Shown here: positions 16,286 through 24,406 of the stretch, piece by piece
Position numbering within the stretch: position 1 is the stretch's first letter
Layout of the letters: each line of letters opens with the position of its first letter
DNA from: an uncultured Clostridia bacterium
Lineage (GTDB): Bacteria; Bacillota; Clostridia; TANB77; CAG-508
Direction of reading: 5' to 3'
Assembly (NCBI GenBank): GCA_948891265.1
Contig: CAQUBD010000007.1
Span: forward strand, 1 to 64,000
Length of the DNA: 64,000 nucleotides
Position numbers and translations under genes: made by a program
Notes under the pieces: generated by a model
What the model was told of the DNA's origin: nothing
Database searches by the model: none
The model's input: the letters and a program-made list of their open reading frames with translations, nothing else

Positions 16286-17164
16286 TTATATAATAGATTT
16301 CTCTTTTTCCCTATTATTAATTGTTGTATATTCTAAAGGAATTTTATAAAATTCTTCATATACATTTTTCCAAATTCTTGAATTTTCTTCCAACATTTTA
16401 TTTGTATTTTCTTTTTCAGTTAAGCTTTCATCTGGATAAATTGGTTCTCCAATATTAACTGTGTATTCTTGAATCGGAAATCCATCTTCTCCAATCATAT
16501 CACTATCATTCATTGTAATAAATATTGGTACTACTGGAACTTTATTTCTTGCTGCAATTTTAAATGCTCCTATTTTTAATGGCTTTGGTTTTCTATAATT
16601 CCACCACATACTTTGTTCAGGATATATTAATATAAATTCTCCTCTTTGTAAAAGTGTGTCTACTGCTTTCATAAATTCTACCATTGTTCTATTACTAGAG
16701 CTTAATGGCAATGTATCTGCATTTCTAAATAAGAATCCATAAAATCCTGGGAAATTAGTATAATTTCCTTCTCTTATAACTTTGTGCAATCTTTTTGTTT
16801 TGCCTTGATTTGACATTCTAAATACTTTTTCTATTGTGAAACAGTCATAAGGATTAAAATGATTACATGTTATAAGTGCTCCTGTTTCTACTTTATTAAG
16901 ATTTTCTATTCCTTTTACATCCTTTATGATTAATTTATTATTTTTTAATAAATCATCTAAAAATTTTTCTCCAACTTTATTGGCAAAGATCCTTTTTATC
17001 TTACTTGTCATTGTTGTTCTTAAATAATCTATATTTTCTGGAGTCAATACAATTGTTGGTGGATCATCTTCGACATCTATATCAAATTTTCCTTCTTTTT
17101 CAAGTTGCTCTATCTTTTTTAATACTTCTATTCTATCTTTTGCTTTTGGTATACTTTGTTCCAT
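16286..17164 (-). CDS. PlsC-like acyltransferase (2)
   Basis: This 292-residue protein carries the canonical acyltransferase motif N-H-F-N-P-Y-D (H-x4-D) near residue 101 and a Y-P-E-Q-S motif near 182. K-V-P-V-V-P-I near 211 is also a standard block of the PlsC/LPLAT family. The N-terminal 80 residues are helical and unassigned. It starts 6 bp after the upstream GT8 gene, indicating translational coupling. The enzyme probably transfers an acyl group to a glycerol or sugar hydroxyl at the inner membrane face; the acceptor is unknown. Confidence 0.75.
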   Translation of the reverse strand: MEQSIPKAKDRIEVLKKIEQLEKEGKFDIDVEDDPPTIVLTPENIDYLRTTMTSKIKRIFANKVGEKFLDDLLKNNKLIIKDVKGIENLNKVETGALITCNHFNPYDCFTIEKVFRMSNQGKTKRLHKVIREGNYTNFPGFYGFLFRNADTLPLSSSNRTMVEFMKAVDTLLQRGEFILIYPEQSMWWNYRKPKPLKIGAFKIAARNKVPVVPIFITMNDSDMIGEDGFPIQEYTVNIGEPIYPDESLTEKENTNKMLEENSRIWKNVYEEFYKIPLEYTTINNREKEKSII

Positions 17165-17170
17165 TATAAA

Positions 17171-18106
17171 CTATCTCCTATTTTTTCTATCGTCACCTAC
17201 ACATGAATTTTCTCTAATTGCAAATTCTACTAACATTTTTTCAGCTTCTCTATCTTGAAATTTTTGTTCTTCAGTATAACTTTCTCTTGTTTGTAAAATT
17301 TCATCATAAAATTCTGTTTCTTTAGCATATTTCCAAAAATACTCATTATATTTAACATCTTCAAAACGCCATGGTTTATATGCAAAATTGTAGTGTACTA
17401 TTTTTATATCTTCTGGTTTTGTTTCTTCATTCACATATGGCATTACATCCCAGTCATGACTAACTAAAGTAACTCTTCCTTTACACAATCTGTTTAAATA
17501 GTCTTGGTCTTGTGCAACTGAAAATTTCACCTTTTCTAATAGATATAAAAATTTCTCTTGGAATTTAAATTTTCTTAATTCATCTAAATTCATTAGTAAT
17601 ACACCAGCATTAAAATAATGTTGATAGTTCGCAACTCCTACTACTAATTCTGCATAATCTTGAAATACTTTATTAGTTTGTATTATATCATCTGGTGCTG
17701 CTGCAACTAAATTTGTTCCCATATCTGTATTATATAATTCTGATATATCTCCTAGTACTATAATATCACTGTCTAAGTATAATACTTTATCATATTGTGG
17801 ATATAATTCTGGCAAGAATAATCTAAAATATGTTGTATTTGTATAATAATCACGTGTATATAATTTATCTTTTACTTTTTCTATGTAATAACTTAAATCT
17901 ACAAATTCTATATTTATATTTTCATTTTCATATTTTTTTATTTGATCCATATGTGATTTTTGTACATCTGTATGTAAAATTTTTATTAAATATTTATATT
18001 CTTTACTTGCATTTTCTATTAATGATTTTAATGCAACAGCTAGAAATGGTGTATATTTATCGTCCATTGCAAAAAATATTGGTATTTCTTTTAATTTTTC
18101 GTTCAT
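17171..18106 (-). CDS. GT8 family glycosyltransferase (1)
   Basis: This 311-residue protein resembles LgtC/GspA-type family 8 retaining glycosyltransferases, which use UDP-glucose or UDP-galactose. The start F-F-A-M-D-D-K-Y-T-P-F is typical. The metal-binding D-x-D is in Y-L-D-S-D-I-I-V-L-G-D near residue 101. F-N-A-G-V-L-L-M-N near 166 and D-Q-D-Y-L-N near 197 follow in the expected order. There is no membrane helix. It lies between a second GT8 gene (18 bp upstream) and an acyltransferase (6 bp downstream). Confidence 0.88.
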   Translation of the reverse strand: MNEKLKEIPIFFAMDDKYTPFLAVALKSLIENASKEYKYLIKILHTDVQKSHMDQIKKYENENINIEFVDLSYYIEKVKDKLYTRDYYTNTTYFRLFLPELYPQYDKVLYLDSDIIVLGDISELYNTDMGTNLVAAAPDDIIQTNKVFQDYAELVVGVANYQHYFNAGVLLMNLDELRKFKFQEKFLYLLEKVKFSVAQDQDYLNRLCKGRVTLVSHDWDVMPYVNEETKPEDIKIVHYNFAYKPWRFEDVKYNEYFWKYAKETEFYDEILQTRESYTEEQKFQDREAEKMLVEFAIRENSCVGDDRKNRR

Positions 18107-18124
18107 TTCTTTTCCCCTTTTTAA

Positions 18125-18970
18125 TTAATTTATCTTACTTAATTGCAAGATTTTATCTTCATACTGTTTTTTAAATTTTAGATATTCATTTAAATCTTCA
18201 TCAAATGCATGACATCTCAATATTTTATGAACATCTTCAACATGCCATTGTTTAATATTTCTAACACGAGGATATCGTTTAAGTAATAGTCTTTTACAGA
18301 AATGACAAATTACAGTATCTTTTTTATTAAATCTTGATTGTTCATTGTATATTCTTGATAATAATAATTTTTTAGTTGTAGAATGATATATTGCATCTTG
18401 ATCAGCAAATAACATTTTTTTATTTTTAATTAAATATCTTGCTTTTTCTAATAATTTTGTCTGTTTTATTTTATTCATATTTAGCAACAACATTCCAGCA
18501 TTTATATAGTCTGGATATAAAAGCCAAGAACCATATTTTTCTTTTACTGCAGCATACTCATATTCTGATATATCTGTATTATATAGTTTAGAAATATCAT
18601 CTCCTGCCATCATATCAATATCAAGATATAATATTTTTTCAGGGATATCTGGTACTAAGTCTGCCAATAACCTTAATAATGTATATGGGGTGCAATATGC
18701 ACCTTCATTTTTACAATTTCCAAATTCTTTTTCATACAAATCTGTAACATCAATTTTTTGAACTTTGTTATTTTCATTTTTTAATTTTACTACTTCATTC
18801 AAAAATTCTATTTGTTCATCTTTTATACAAGTATATTCTGGTTTTATTCTTGTTATATCCGCTGTAAAAATGTAAACATTTACAGCTTCTTTTGTTTTAT
18901 TTGTTATTGATATTAGCTCTGTTAGTGCTCCATCAAATACTTTTTCATTTCCACATAAAAGTATATTCAT
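18125..18970 (-). CDS. GT8 family glycosyltransferase (2)
   Basis: This protein of about 281 residues shares the GT8 layout, with D-x-D in Y-L-D-I-D-M-M-A-G-D-D and I-N-A-G-M-L-L-L-N downstream, but is otherwise divergent from its neighbour. The frame is open to 19006, but a GGGG-containing ribosome binding site lies just before the ATG at 18970. A Cys-His-Phe-Cys pair near the C-terminus is unusual, and the ending is helical and charged. It probably acts in series with the adjacent GT8 enzyme to add two sugars to a common acceptor. That is inference. Confidence 0.8.
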   Translation of the reverse strand: MNILLCGNEKVFDGALTELISITNKTKEAVNVYIFTADITRIKPEYTCIKDEQIEFLNEVVKLKNENNKVQKIDVTDLYEKEFGNCKNEGAYCTPYTLLRLLADLVPDIPEKILYLDIDMMAGDDISKLYNTDISEYEYAAVKEKYGSWLLYPDYINAGMLLLNMNKIKQTKLLEKARYLIKNKKMLFADQDAIYHSTTKKLLLSRIYNEQSRFNKKDTVICHFCKRLLLKRYPRVRNIKQWHVEDVHKILRCHAFDEDLNEYLKFKKQYEDKILQLSKIN

Positions 18971-19015
18971 AATTTTTCCCCTATTATTATTTTCAATCCA
19001 CTTCATTATATATTA

Positions 19016-20035
19016 TTATTCTTCTTTTTTCAACTTTTTTTGCATTAAAATATTTATTATTGTTACTATCATACTAACTATTATTAACAAATAGAAGTTT
19101 ATTCCCCTAGCTAATAGCATTACTCCATTTATCATATTTTCTGGCAAAATTGACGCAAAAATTGCTATAAACCCACCTTCACTAACACCTACTGCTCCAG
19201 GTGAAGGAATTCCAGATACTGTTGCATATAACATTGATTGTATTGTTGTTATTTGTACAATATTATGACCACTTAGTCCAAATGAGCAATATACCCAATA
19301 TGATACACTGTAAAATGCTATAAATTGAATATATGTTGTTATTAGTGTCTTTAATATTACTAATTTATTATTTTTTATATAATCACTACTATTTTGATAT
19401 TTAGCAATTTCTTCTTCTAATCTCTTTTGTTTTTCTTCTATATTTCTAATTTTAAATTTTTTCATTATTTTAATTACAAAATTAATCAATTTGTTTAATA
19501 TTCTCTTTGAAAAAATTGCAATTAATAATAATGTAAGTGCTGTTGCATTTAAAACTATTCCTATTACAAATAATATCACTAATGGTTGATTTAAATATTT
19601 ATAATTAAATATTACACTTATTAGTGCAATAGAAATTGTTACAACTTGCATACTACTTAAATTTATTAAAAGTGCTAATGTAGAATTTGCAACTGTTATT
19701 TTTTCTTTATGCATATAATATATTTGCATTGGCTGCCCACCACTTGCAGCTGGTGTTATGCCACTAAAGAAAAATCCTATCAAAGCATATTTTATACTAC
19801 TTATAAATGTTATTTTCTCATTTAATATTTTTAGTGTCCTTCTTATATTTACTGCTTCTCCTATTACATATATACACATACATAATACTGCTATTAATAT
19901 ATATTGATATTTTGCATTTTTTACAAGACTAAGTATTTGCGTTACATCTTGATCTTTTAATATTATATAAAATGTTAGTATTATTAATAGTATAAATATT
20001 ATTAAATTCTTTATCATTTTTTTTGTTTTATTCAT
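19016..20035 (-). CDS. Lysylphosphatidylglycerol synthase TM-region/UPF0104 flippase-like protein
   Basis: This 339-residue integral membrane protein has about eight hydrophobic helices. It shows the family signatures G-I-T-P-A-A-S-G-G-Q-P near residue 93 and G-I-P-S-P-G-A-V-G-V-S-E-G-G near 275, known from the N-terminal flippase half of MprF and from AglD/YbhN relatives. The C-terminal aminoacyltransferase domain of MprF is absent, so it cannot aminoacylate lipid. Members are thought to move lipids or lipid-linked sugars across the membrane. It is the first gene of the operon and has its own promoter, which fits export of the lipid made by the downstream enzymes. Confidence 0.8.
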   Translation of the reverse strand: MNKTKKMIKNLIIFILLIILTFYIILKDQDVTQILSLVKNAKYQYILIAVLCMCIYVIGEAVNIRRTLKILNEKITFISSIKYALIGFFFSGITPAASGGQPMQIYYMHKEKITVANSTLALLINLSSMQVVTISIALISVIFNYKYLNQPLVILFVIGIVLNATALTLLLIAIFSKRILNKLINFVIKIMKKFKIRNIEEKQKRLEEEIAKYQNSSDYIKNNKLVILKTLITTYIQFIAFYSVSYWVYCSFGLSGHNIVQITTIQSMLYATVSGIPSPGAVGVSEGGFIAIFASILPENMINGVMLLARGINFYLLIIVSMIVTIINILMQKKLKKEE

Positions 20036-20067
20036 TTTCTATTCTTCCATTTTTTATTTTTTGCTTT

Positions 20068-20096
20068 ATTATCATTTATTTTTATTACTTTGTCAA
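20068..20096 (-). promoter_or_regulatory. Promoter of the flippase-GT8-acyltransferase operon
   Basis: On the minus strand TTGACA (complement of 20091-20096) and GATAAT (complement of 20068-20073) are spaced 17 bp apart, about 33 bp before the operon's first ATG. Confidence 0.7.
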
Positions 20097-20279
20097 CTAT
20101 AATTTTTCCTTTAAGTCTTAGTTTCTTCTTTAGATTACAAATTTAAAGTTATACAAGTAACTTTATTGATTAATTGTAAATTACTTTTATTTTGTTCTAA
20201 TCTTATCATAAACTTATATTTTTTACAACAAAATAGAAAACAAAACATATTAATCTAAACTATTTTTTACATAATTTGA

Positions 20280-20396
20280 TTAATATGCCTTGATTACAAT
20301 AATTCCTATTTGCTCATTTATAATTGTTTTATATTCTGATGCTTTTATTCCTGAGCAAGCCTGATATATTTCATTTGTTAAATTTTTCCATTTGAG
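20280..20396 (-). pseudogene. C-terminal gene remnant, unidentified
   Basis: A frame of about 38 codons reads as normal coding sequence (W-K-N-L-T-N-E-I-Y-Q-A-C-S-G-I-K) and ends at a TAA, but it begins at a TAG with no start. It looks like the tail of a lost gene at the edge of the accessory island. Identity unknown. Confidence 0.35.
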
Positions 20397-20434
20397 CTAG
20401 TCAAAGTTTGAAAGAAGATATTATAACTTATTTC

Positions 20435-20876
20435 CTACTCTATAGTTCTTCTGTCTATTTCTAAAACTTTACTTATAAATTTATTTATTTCTATATAATC
20501 ATGTATAGGAATCTTTACTCTTTCATAAAATTTATTAAAAACATCGGAAATTTTTATTTTTCCCTTTTTATATAATTCAATCTTTTTTTCTACATCTCTT
20601 TTAAAAGCTCTTTTATATGCGTGAATTAAACTTGTCCTTTTTATAATAATTTTTCCTTTAAGAAGGATAGGAGTCATATATTCATAAATATGTCTACCTT
20701 CAATTATGAGAGGTTCACTTATATTTGATATTAAATATGTATATATTTTATTAGTATATTCATAGTATTTTAAATCAACTTTTTTATCTATTTTTCTTTT
20801 ATTAAAATATTGAAATATTTTTTGATCCTTAGTTTCAGGATATAATTTATTTTTTCTGCAAACTTGCTAGCTTTAT
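20435..20876 (-). pseudogene. Nucleotide-kinase-like remnant, 5' part lost
   Basis: A continuous frame of about 147 codons has no start except an internal ATG at 20677 and begins at a TAG at 20877. The middle reads I-I-E-G-R-H-I-Y-E-Y-M, followed by I-I-I-K-R-T-S-L and basic helices. This resembles the centre and lid of P-loop nucleotide kinases, but the P-loop itself is missing. Assignment to a kinase is tentative. The 80-codon part after the ATG could be translated, but I see no ribosome binding site. Confidence 0.45.
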
Positions 20877-20984
20877 ATTTTGCTTGTATGATAAATATGT
20901 ATAGGTGTACTCATACCAATATCTTTATTGTACAAATTATACTATGTATTATAAACTTGTACAATAGAATTTATATGGTAGCAC

Positions 20985-21043
20985 ACATTTCTGTGGTTCT
21001 CATTTTTTATCTTTACTATACATTCATTTTTTAACTTTGTCAA
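20985..21043 (-). promoter_or_regulatory. Second copy of the antitoxin-RNA promoter and leader
   Basis: On the minus strand TTGACA (complement of 21038-21043), 17 bp, then TATAGT (complement of 21015-21020). The following AAAGATAAAAAATGAG and TGTGTGCTACC resemble the antisense RNA start at 21.8 kb. No peptide ORF like that at 21609 accompanies it, so it looks like an orphan or decayed copy. Confidence 0.5.
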
Positions 21044-21467
21044 ATGTTAAAATCTATATGTATTACGAAATTGGAAATTTTCTTATAAATTAATTAAAAT
21101 ATATTTTATGTCATTTTTTATAAAACCATATTTTCATATAACTTTATTACTGGAGGATTAGATGAATCAAGTTCTATTTTCTTACAATTAATTTCATTAA
21201 GAAAATCTAGTCAGCATAAAATAAAAAATGTTCTTATAGAACGCTAAATCCCATAAAAACATCCATACTGGTGCCCTAACTAGACACGTTTGCGAAATCA
21301 TTAGGGCAAAAAAATATCATTTTCAACTCTTAATTATAGTCATATCAGTAGTTTGCAAGTATTATATTTGCAAACTTGTTTTTTGACTATATTTAATGTA
21401 ACATAAAATAGTAGAAATTACAAGAGCTAAAACAAAAATAATATTTCCAAAATTTTGTTTTGTTCGC
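21044..21467. other. Non-coding island sequence with one GC-richer hairpin
   Basis: No supported gene. GCCCTAA and TTAGGGC (within about 21269-21303) form a 7-bp stem with a 21-nt loop that stands out from the AT-rich surroundings. It is followed by A rather than T residues on the plus strand, so it is not an obvious terminator. Confidence 0.4.
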
Positions 21468-21496
21468 TTGTATTTTATCTAATAATGTTGTATAGT
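21468..21496 (+). promoter_or_regulatory. Promoter of the small toxin-like mRNA
   Basis: TTGTAT (21468-21473) and TATAGT (21491-21496) are 17 bp apart. Predicted transcription starts near 21503 at TAGAAAATGAG, the same sequence with which the opposing RNA would start. Confidence 0.55.
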
Positions 21497-21608
21497 TGTA
21501 GATATAGAAAATGAGAATAAGCGGAGTGTGTTGCCACCTTTGACAACTTAGTGTTTACAAAAACCTCCACAACTTAGTTTGTGAGATTGAATCTAGGAGG
21601 TGGTTAAT

Positions 21609-21725
21609 ATGGTAGAATCAGCATTAATAATTATTACATATCTACTTTTCTACGGATTAGTAGCAATGACTATCATAAATGTTGCCTTGTTAATCATCAT
21701 CTGTTGGTTACTTCATAGGCAATAA
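21609..21725 (+). CDS. 38-aa hydrophobic peptide, candidate type I toxin
   Basis: This 38-residue peptide is one continuous membrane helix with a short polar N-terminus (M-V-E-S-A) and a basic end (L-L-H-R-Q). That is the general design of BsrG/TxpA/Fst-type type I toxins. AGGAGGTGG lies about 7 nt before the ATG, and a 100-nt leader precedes it. The locus has a convergent promoter downstream and a hairpin between the two, as expected for a toxin mRNA and antisense RNA pair. The sequence family is not one I can name. It lies in a decayed accessory region, which also suits a toxin-antitoxin module. Confidence 0.6.
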   Translation: MVESALIIITYLLFYGLVAMTIINVALLIIICWLLHRQ

Positions 21726-21806
21726 AAAATAAACCATTCTGCTTTGGCGAGTGAAATGGTTTATTAAACATATTCTCGGCAACACACTTTGTGTTACTCA
21801 TTTTCT
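21722..21806 (-). ncRNA. Candidate antisense antitoxin RNA
   Basis: A strong minus-strand promoter would start an RNA near 21806 reading toward the peptide gene and ending at the hairpin 21728-21765, which is followed by T residues on this strand. The expected RNA is about 85 nt. Its first 30 nt nearly repeat the leader of the opposing mRNA (21501-21535), so the two transcripts share an almost identical 5' sequence. Confidence 0.5.
21728..21765. terminator. Hairpin between convergent toxin and antisense RNAs
   Basis: AATAAACCATT (21728-21738) pairs perfectly with AATGGTTTATT (21755-21765). On the minus strand it is followed by TTTTTT, making a good terminator for the antisense RNA. On the plus strand termination looks weaker. 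Confidence 0.65.
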
Positions 21807-21812
21807 ATCTTT

Positions 21813-21841
21813 ATTATACAGTCATTTTTTTATTTTGTCAA
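21813..21841 (-). promoter_or_regulatory. Consensus promoter of the antisense RNA
   Basis: TTGACA (complement of 21836-21841), 17 bp, TATAAT (complement of 21813-21818): a perfect consensus sigma-A promoter with no ORF downstream on that strand. Confidence 0.75.
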
Positions 21842-21928
21842 ATATAATTTTTTCACAATTTTTTACTGTATAAAACTATTTAATCTAACTTACAACTTGT
21901 AATTTTTCGAGATGATTATAACATAAAA

Positions 21929-21950
21929 GACAGACTATTTCCAGTCTGTC
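21929..21950 (-). terminator. Terminator after the VOC gene
   Basis: GACAGACT and AGTCTGTC form a perfect 8-bp stem with a 6-nt loop, followed on the minus strand by TTTT. It lies 9 bp beyond the VOC stop codon. Confidence 0.7.
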
Positions 21951-21958
21951 CTCTAATA

Positions 21959-22339
21959 TTAACAAGATATTGTTAATATATTTCCATTATTATCAAAAAT
22001 AGCAAATTCATCTTTACCATAAAAAGTTTTATGAAGTTCTTTAGCAATTTCTACTTTATCTTTTAATTCGTTATACATTGCCAAAACATCATTAACAGTT
22101 ATAAATAGTGTAAATGTTGGTACTATTTCATCAGTTTTTAAAGTTGGATATTCACTAATTAAGTTTTCTTGTTCTTGTAACATTATAGAAATTTTATCCT
22201 TATTTAAAATAGCAAAATTCAAAGTTTCTCCCTCTTCTGGAACACTTAATACTTTTGTGAAACCTAAATTTTCTTCATAAAATTTTATTGTTTCTTTTAC
22301 ATTTTTAACCATAATATTGGTTGTTATTGTTTCATACAT
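21959..22339 (-). CDS. VOC family (glyoxalase/bleomycin-resistance fold) protein
   Basis: This 126-residue single-domain protein has the beta-alpha-beta-beta-beta pattern of the vicinal oxygen chelate fold. It starts with N-I-M-V-K-N-V-K-E-T-I-K-F-Y-E-E-N-L-G-F and ends with the A-I-F-D-N-N-G-N strand. Such proteins bind metals or small ligands. Reactions range from isomerisation to antibiotic sequestration, and the substrate here cannot be read from sequence. The AraC regulator upstream (64 bp away) may control it. GGAGATAG precedes the ATG. Confidence 0.8.
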   Translation of the reverse strand: MYETITTNIMVKNVKETIKFYEENLGFTKVLSVPEEGETLNFAILNKDKISIMLQEQENLISEYPTLKTDEIVPTFTLFITVNDVLAMYNELKDKVEIAKELHKTFYGKDEFAIFDNNGNILTISC

Positions 22340-22403
22340 ATATTTCTATCTCCAATATAATTATAAGAAAATAATTTAAAACTGTATTGTAAAAAATGGA
22401 CAA

Positions 22404-23183
22404 TTATTTATAATCTTCTATTATTTTTAAAGGCGAAATATTTGTATATCTCTTTATTTCTTTTATAAAATGTGATTGATCATAAAAGCCACAATATAAA
22501 GCAATATCTATTAAATTCATCTTTTTTTCTAGCATTAAAGTTAAACATAGATGTAATCTTAATATATTTAGTAATACTTTTGGAGATACTCCAAAATTTG
22601 ATTTAAAAACTCTATATAAGTTTCTTTCATTATATCCTAATTCCTTTGCAATATCTGTTACCCTTTGTTCTTTTGGATTATCATATAATTTTTCTACTAT
22701 TTCCACAAATGGCATTTTCTTTTGCTCTTTTGCTTTTTTTAATAGATATTTCTTTAAATATTTTATTCTTTCTTTTGTATTTTCTAAGTCTAATATGCTA
22801 TCTATACTAATTTCTTTTTCTATATCACTAAATTGTATTTGATTATCCATTACTTTATCTGCTGGTATATTGAAAAACAAATAAAATATGCTTGGCTTTA
22901 ATCTAACTCCCATATAATCTATCTTTTTATCTAACTTAAAATCTTTAGTTTCTTTACTGAATCCTGCAAAGCAAATTGTACTATTTGTAAAATCTATAAC
23001 AATATCAATACAAGCATCTGGTAAAATATTATTTGATATGGTCTTATTTAATATTTTCTTTGATTTCATTGTCCAAATACACATACAATAATTTTCAAGT
23101 TCTTTTATATTATATTCTTTATATTCTATATTTTCCTTAAATTCTTTATTTAACAAATATGGAATTTGTTTTGGATAATACAT
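22404..23183 (-). CDS. AraC family transcriptional regulator
   Basis: This 259-residue regulator has an N-terminal cupin-like sensing region (about 1-135) with D-I-V-I-D-F and Y-M-G-V-R-L-K-P blocks. A C-terminal double helix-turn-helix follows (about 155-255), with V-T-D-I-A-K-E-L-G-Y-N-E-R-N-L-Y-R-V-F and G-F-Y-D-Q-S-H-F-I-K-E. The ligand is unknown. The start has AAAGGAAAC. Its position before the VOC gene on the same strand suggests it regulates that gene and itself. Confidence 0.85.
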   Translation of the reverse strand: MYYPKQIPYLLNKEFKENIEYKEYNIKELENYCMCIWTMKSKKILNKTISNNILPDACIDIVIDFTNSTICFAGFSKETKDFKLDKKIDYMGVRLKPSIFYLFFNIPADKVMDNQIQFSDIEKEISIDSILDLENTKERIKYLKKYLLKKAKEQKKMPFVEIVEKLYDNPKEQRVTDIAKELGYNERNLYRVFKSNFGVSPKVLLNILRLHLCLTLMLEKKMNLIDIALYCGFYDQSHFIKEIKRYTNISPLKIIEDYK

Positions 23184-23217
23184 AAATACTGTTTCCTTTC
23201 AAATTGTAATTTTTTAG

Positions 23218-23421
23218 TTATATCTTATTGAACAGTACTGTCTTTTCTTTCATTGATATTTTGCCTACTTCATATCCATATTCTTTAGATTCCTTTTTGT
23301 AAGTCAAAAAGGAATGGTCTATATCAAATCCTAAAATATTTTTAATTTCTTCATAAGATAGTTTATAACTGTCTTTCTTATTTTCTTTTAAATATCGCCA
23401 TAATGGCTCATATTTGCTCAT
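23218..23421 (-). CDS. Small conserved-looking protein, unknown function (67 aa)
   Basis: The protein begins M-S-K-Y-E-P-L-W-R-Y-L and contains L-S-Y-E-E-I-K-N-I-L-G-F near the middle and G-Y-E-V-G-K-I-S-M-K-E near the end. This is a compact alpha/beta layout common among small accessory proteins of Firmicutes. It may bind DNA, but nothing proves it. The frame is open to 23457, but GAGGTG lies before the ATG at 23421. It is just downstream of a small membrane-protein gene. Confidence 0.55.
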   Translation of the reverse strand: MSKYEPLWRYLKENKKDSYKLSYEEIKNILGFDIDHSFLTYKKESKEYGYEVGKISMKEKTVLFNKI

Positions 23422-23449
23422 TTCTAACACCTCTTGAAATTGTAATTTT

Positions 23450-23680
23450 TTATTCACATGATTGTTTTTGCTTCTTCTTTAAAATGACATACATAATCGA
23501 AACAGTTATTAGCAATATTAGGCTTACTACAAATATAAATAGCAAAACAACAACATATCCTACATTAGTTAAGGCTGATAATCCATAGGTGGCTTTATTG
23601 TCAAGTATTATTATTCCTATAATGCTTATTAGCATAAATATTAAATCTATTACATAAAATATTTTTATTTTTCTATTCAC
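23450..23680 (-). CDS. Small two-helix membrane protein (76 aa)
   Basis: The protein has two long hydrophobic segments (about 8-28 and 42-65) and a basic, Lys/Gln-rich C-terminus. AAGGAGAG lies before a GTG at 23680, which I prefer to the upstream TTG at 23698. No family is recognised. The next gene's start at 23421 lies 29 bp beyond its stop, so the two are likely cotranscribed. Confidence 0.5.
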   Translation of the reverse strand: MNRKIKIFYVIDLIFMLISIIGIIILDNKATYGLSALTNVGYVVVLLFIFVVSLILLITVSIMYVILKKKQKQSCE

Positions 23681-23739
23681 TATTTTTCTCTCCTTCAACT
23701 TATTATTACTTTAACATACTATAAACTTGTAAGTTGTCG

Positions 23740-24366
23740 CTACTCTTTAAAGAATAATGAATCTATAATAAAATCACCCACACTTTGCCATTCTCTTTGT
23801 AATTCAGTAGTACAGTTAAATGTAGCAATTACTAATTTGCCATTATATGAAAAGAAAATCATATTATTATAAATATTTGTATCTTGTGCTTTACTAATTA
23901 ATTTTATTTTACCAATGTTATGACTATCCACTTCATATAAATCACTAGTTATTATTTCGCTATTATTTTTAAGTAAATTTTCCATAGTTTCCTTATAAGA
24001 CTTTATTTGTGTGTTGCTCATTTCATTATCTGTTAAACTAACTGCCACATTTATTGTTGTTTCATCATTAGAAAATACGATATTAGGAACATTACCATTA
24101 TATTTTGTTGTAATAGTTTCATAATCTAATTGTTTAAAACTTTTTGGAATTTTTAAATAAAATTTACTATTATCAAAACTAGAATATTCTGTTTCTATTT
24201 CAATACCACTTTCAGTTTTGATAGTTAGTGTTTCTAATTTTTCACTTTCTTTTTGCAATTCTTTATCTTCTTGCTTAACAACAAATTGTATTATTAGACA
24301 AACTCCTATTATTACTGCACATATTATACTGAAAATAACTACTCCTATTTTTTTCTTACCTTTCAT
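23740..24366 (-). CDS. Exported/membrane-anchored protein of unknown function
   Basis: This 208-residue protein has a basic N-terminus and one hydrophobic helix (about 8-30) without a lipobox, so it is probably anchored and extracellular. The outside part is predicted alpha/beta. It contains F-Y-L-K-I-P-K-S-F-K-Q-L near residue 70 and F-F-S-Y-N-G-K-L-V-I-A-T-F-N near 172, reminiscent of exported beta-sandwich or PsbP-like proteins, though I cannot assign a family. Ribosome binding site AGGAGG. Encoded in the accessory island. Confidence 0.5.
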   Translation of the reverse strand: MKGKKKIGVVIFSIICAVIIGVCLIIQFVVKQEDKELQKESEKLETLTIKTESGIEIETEYSSFDNSKFYLKIPKSFKQLDYETITTKYNGNVPNIVFSNDETTINVAVSLTDNEMSNTQIKSYKETMENLLKNNSEIITSDLYEVDSHNIGKIKLISKAQDTNIYNNMIFFSYNGKLVIATFNCTTELQREWQSVGDFIIDSLFFKE

Positions 24367-24406
24367 ATTTTTAATCCTCCTAATAAATTACTATTTGTCT
24401 TCATCA

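Noticed and set aside
21269..21303. GCCCTAA/TTAGGGC hairpin as terminator or riboswitch
   Set aside because: No T run on the plus strand, no gene directly up- or downstream that would use it, and no match to a riboswitch I know; kept only as an unexplained hairpin.
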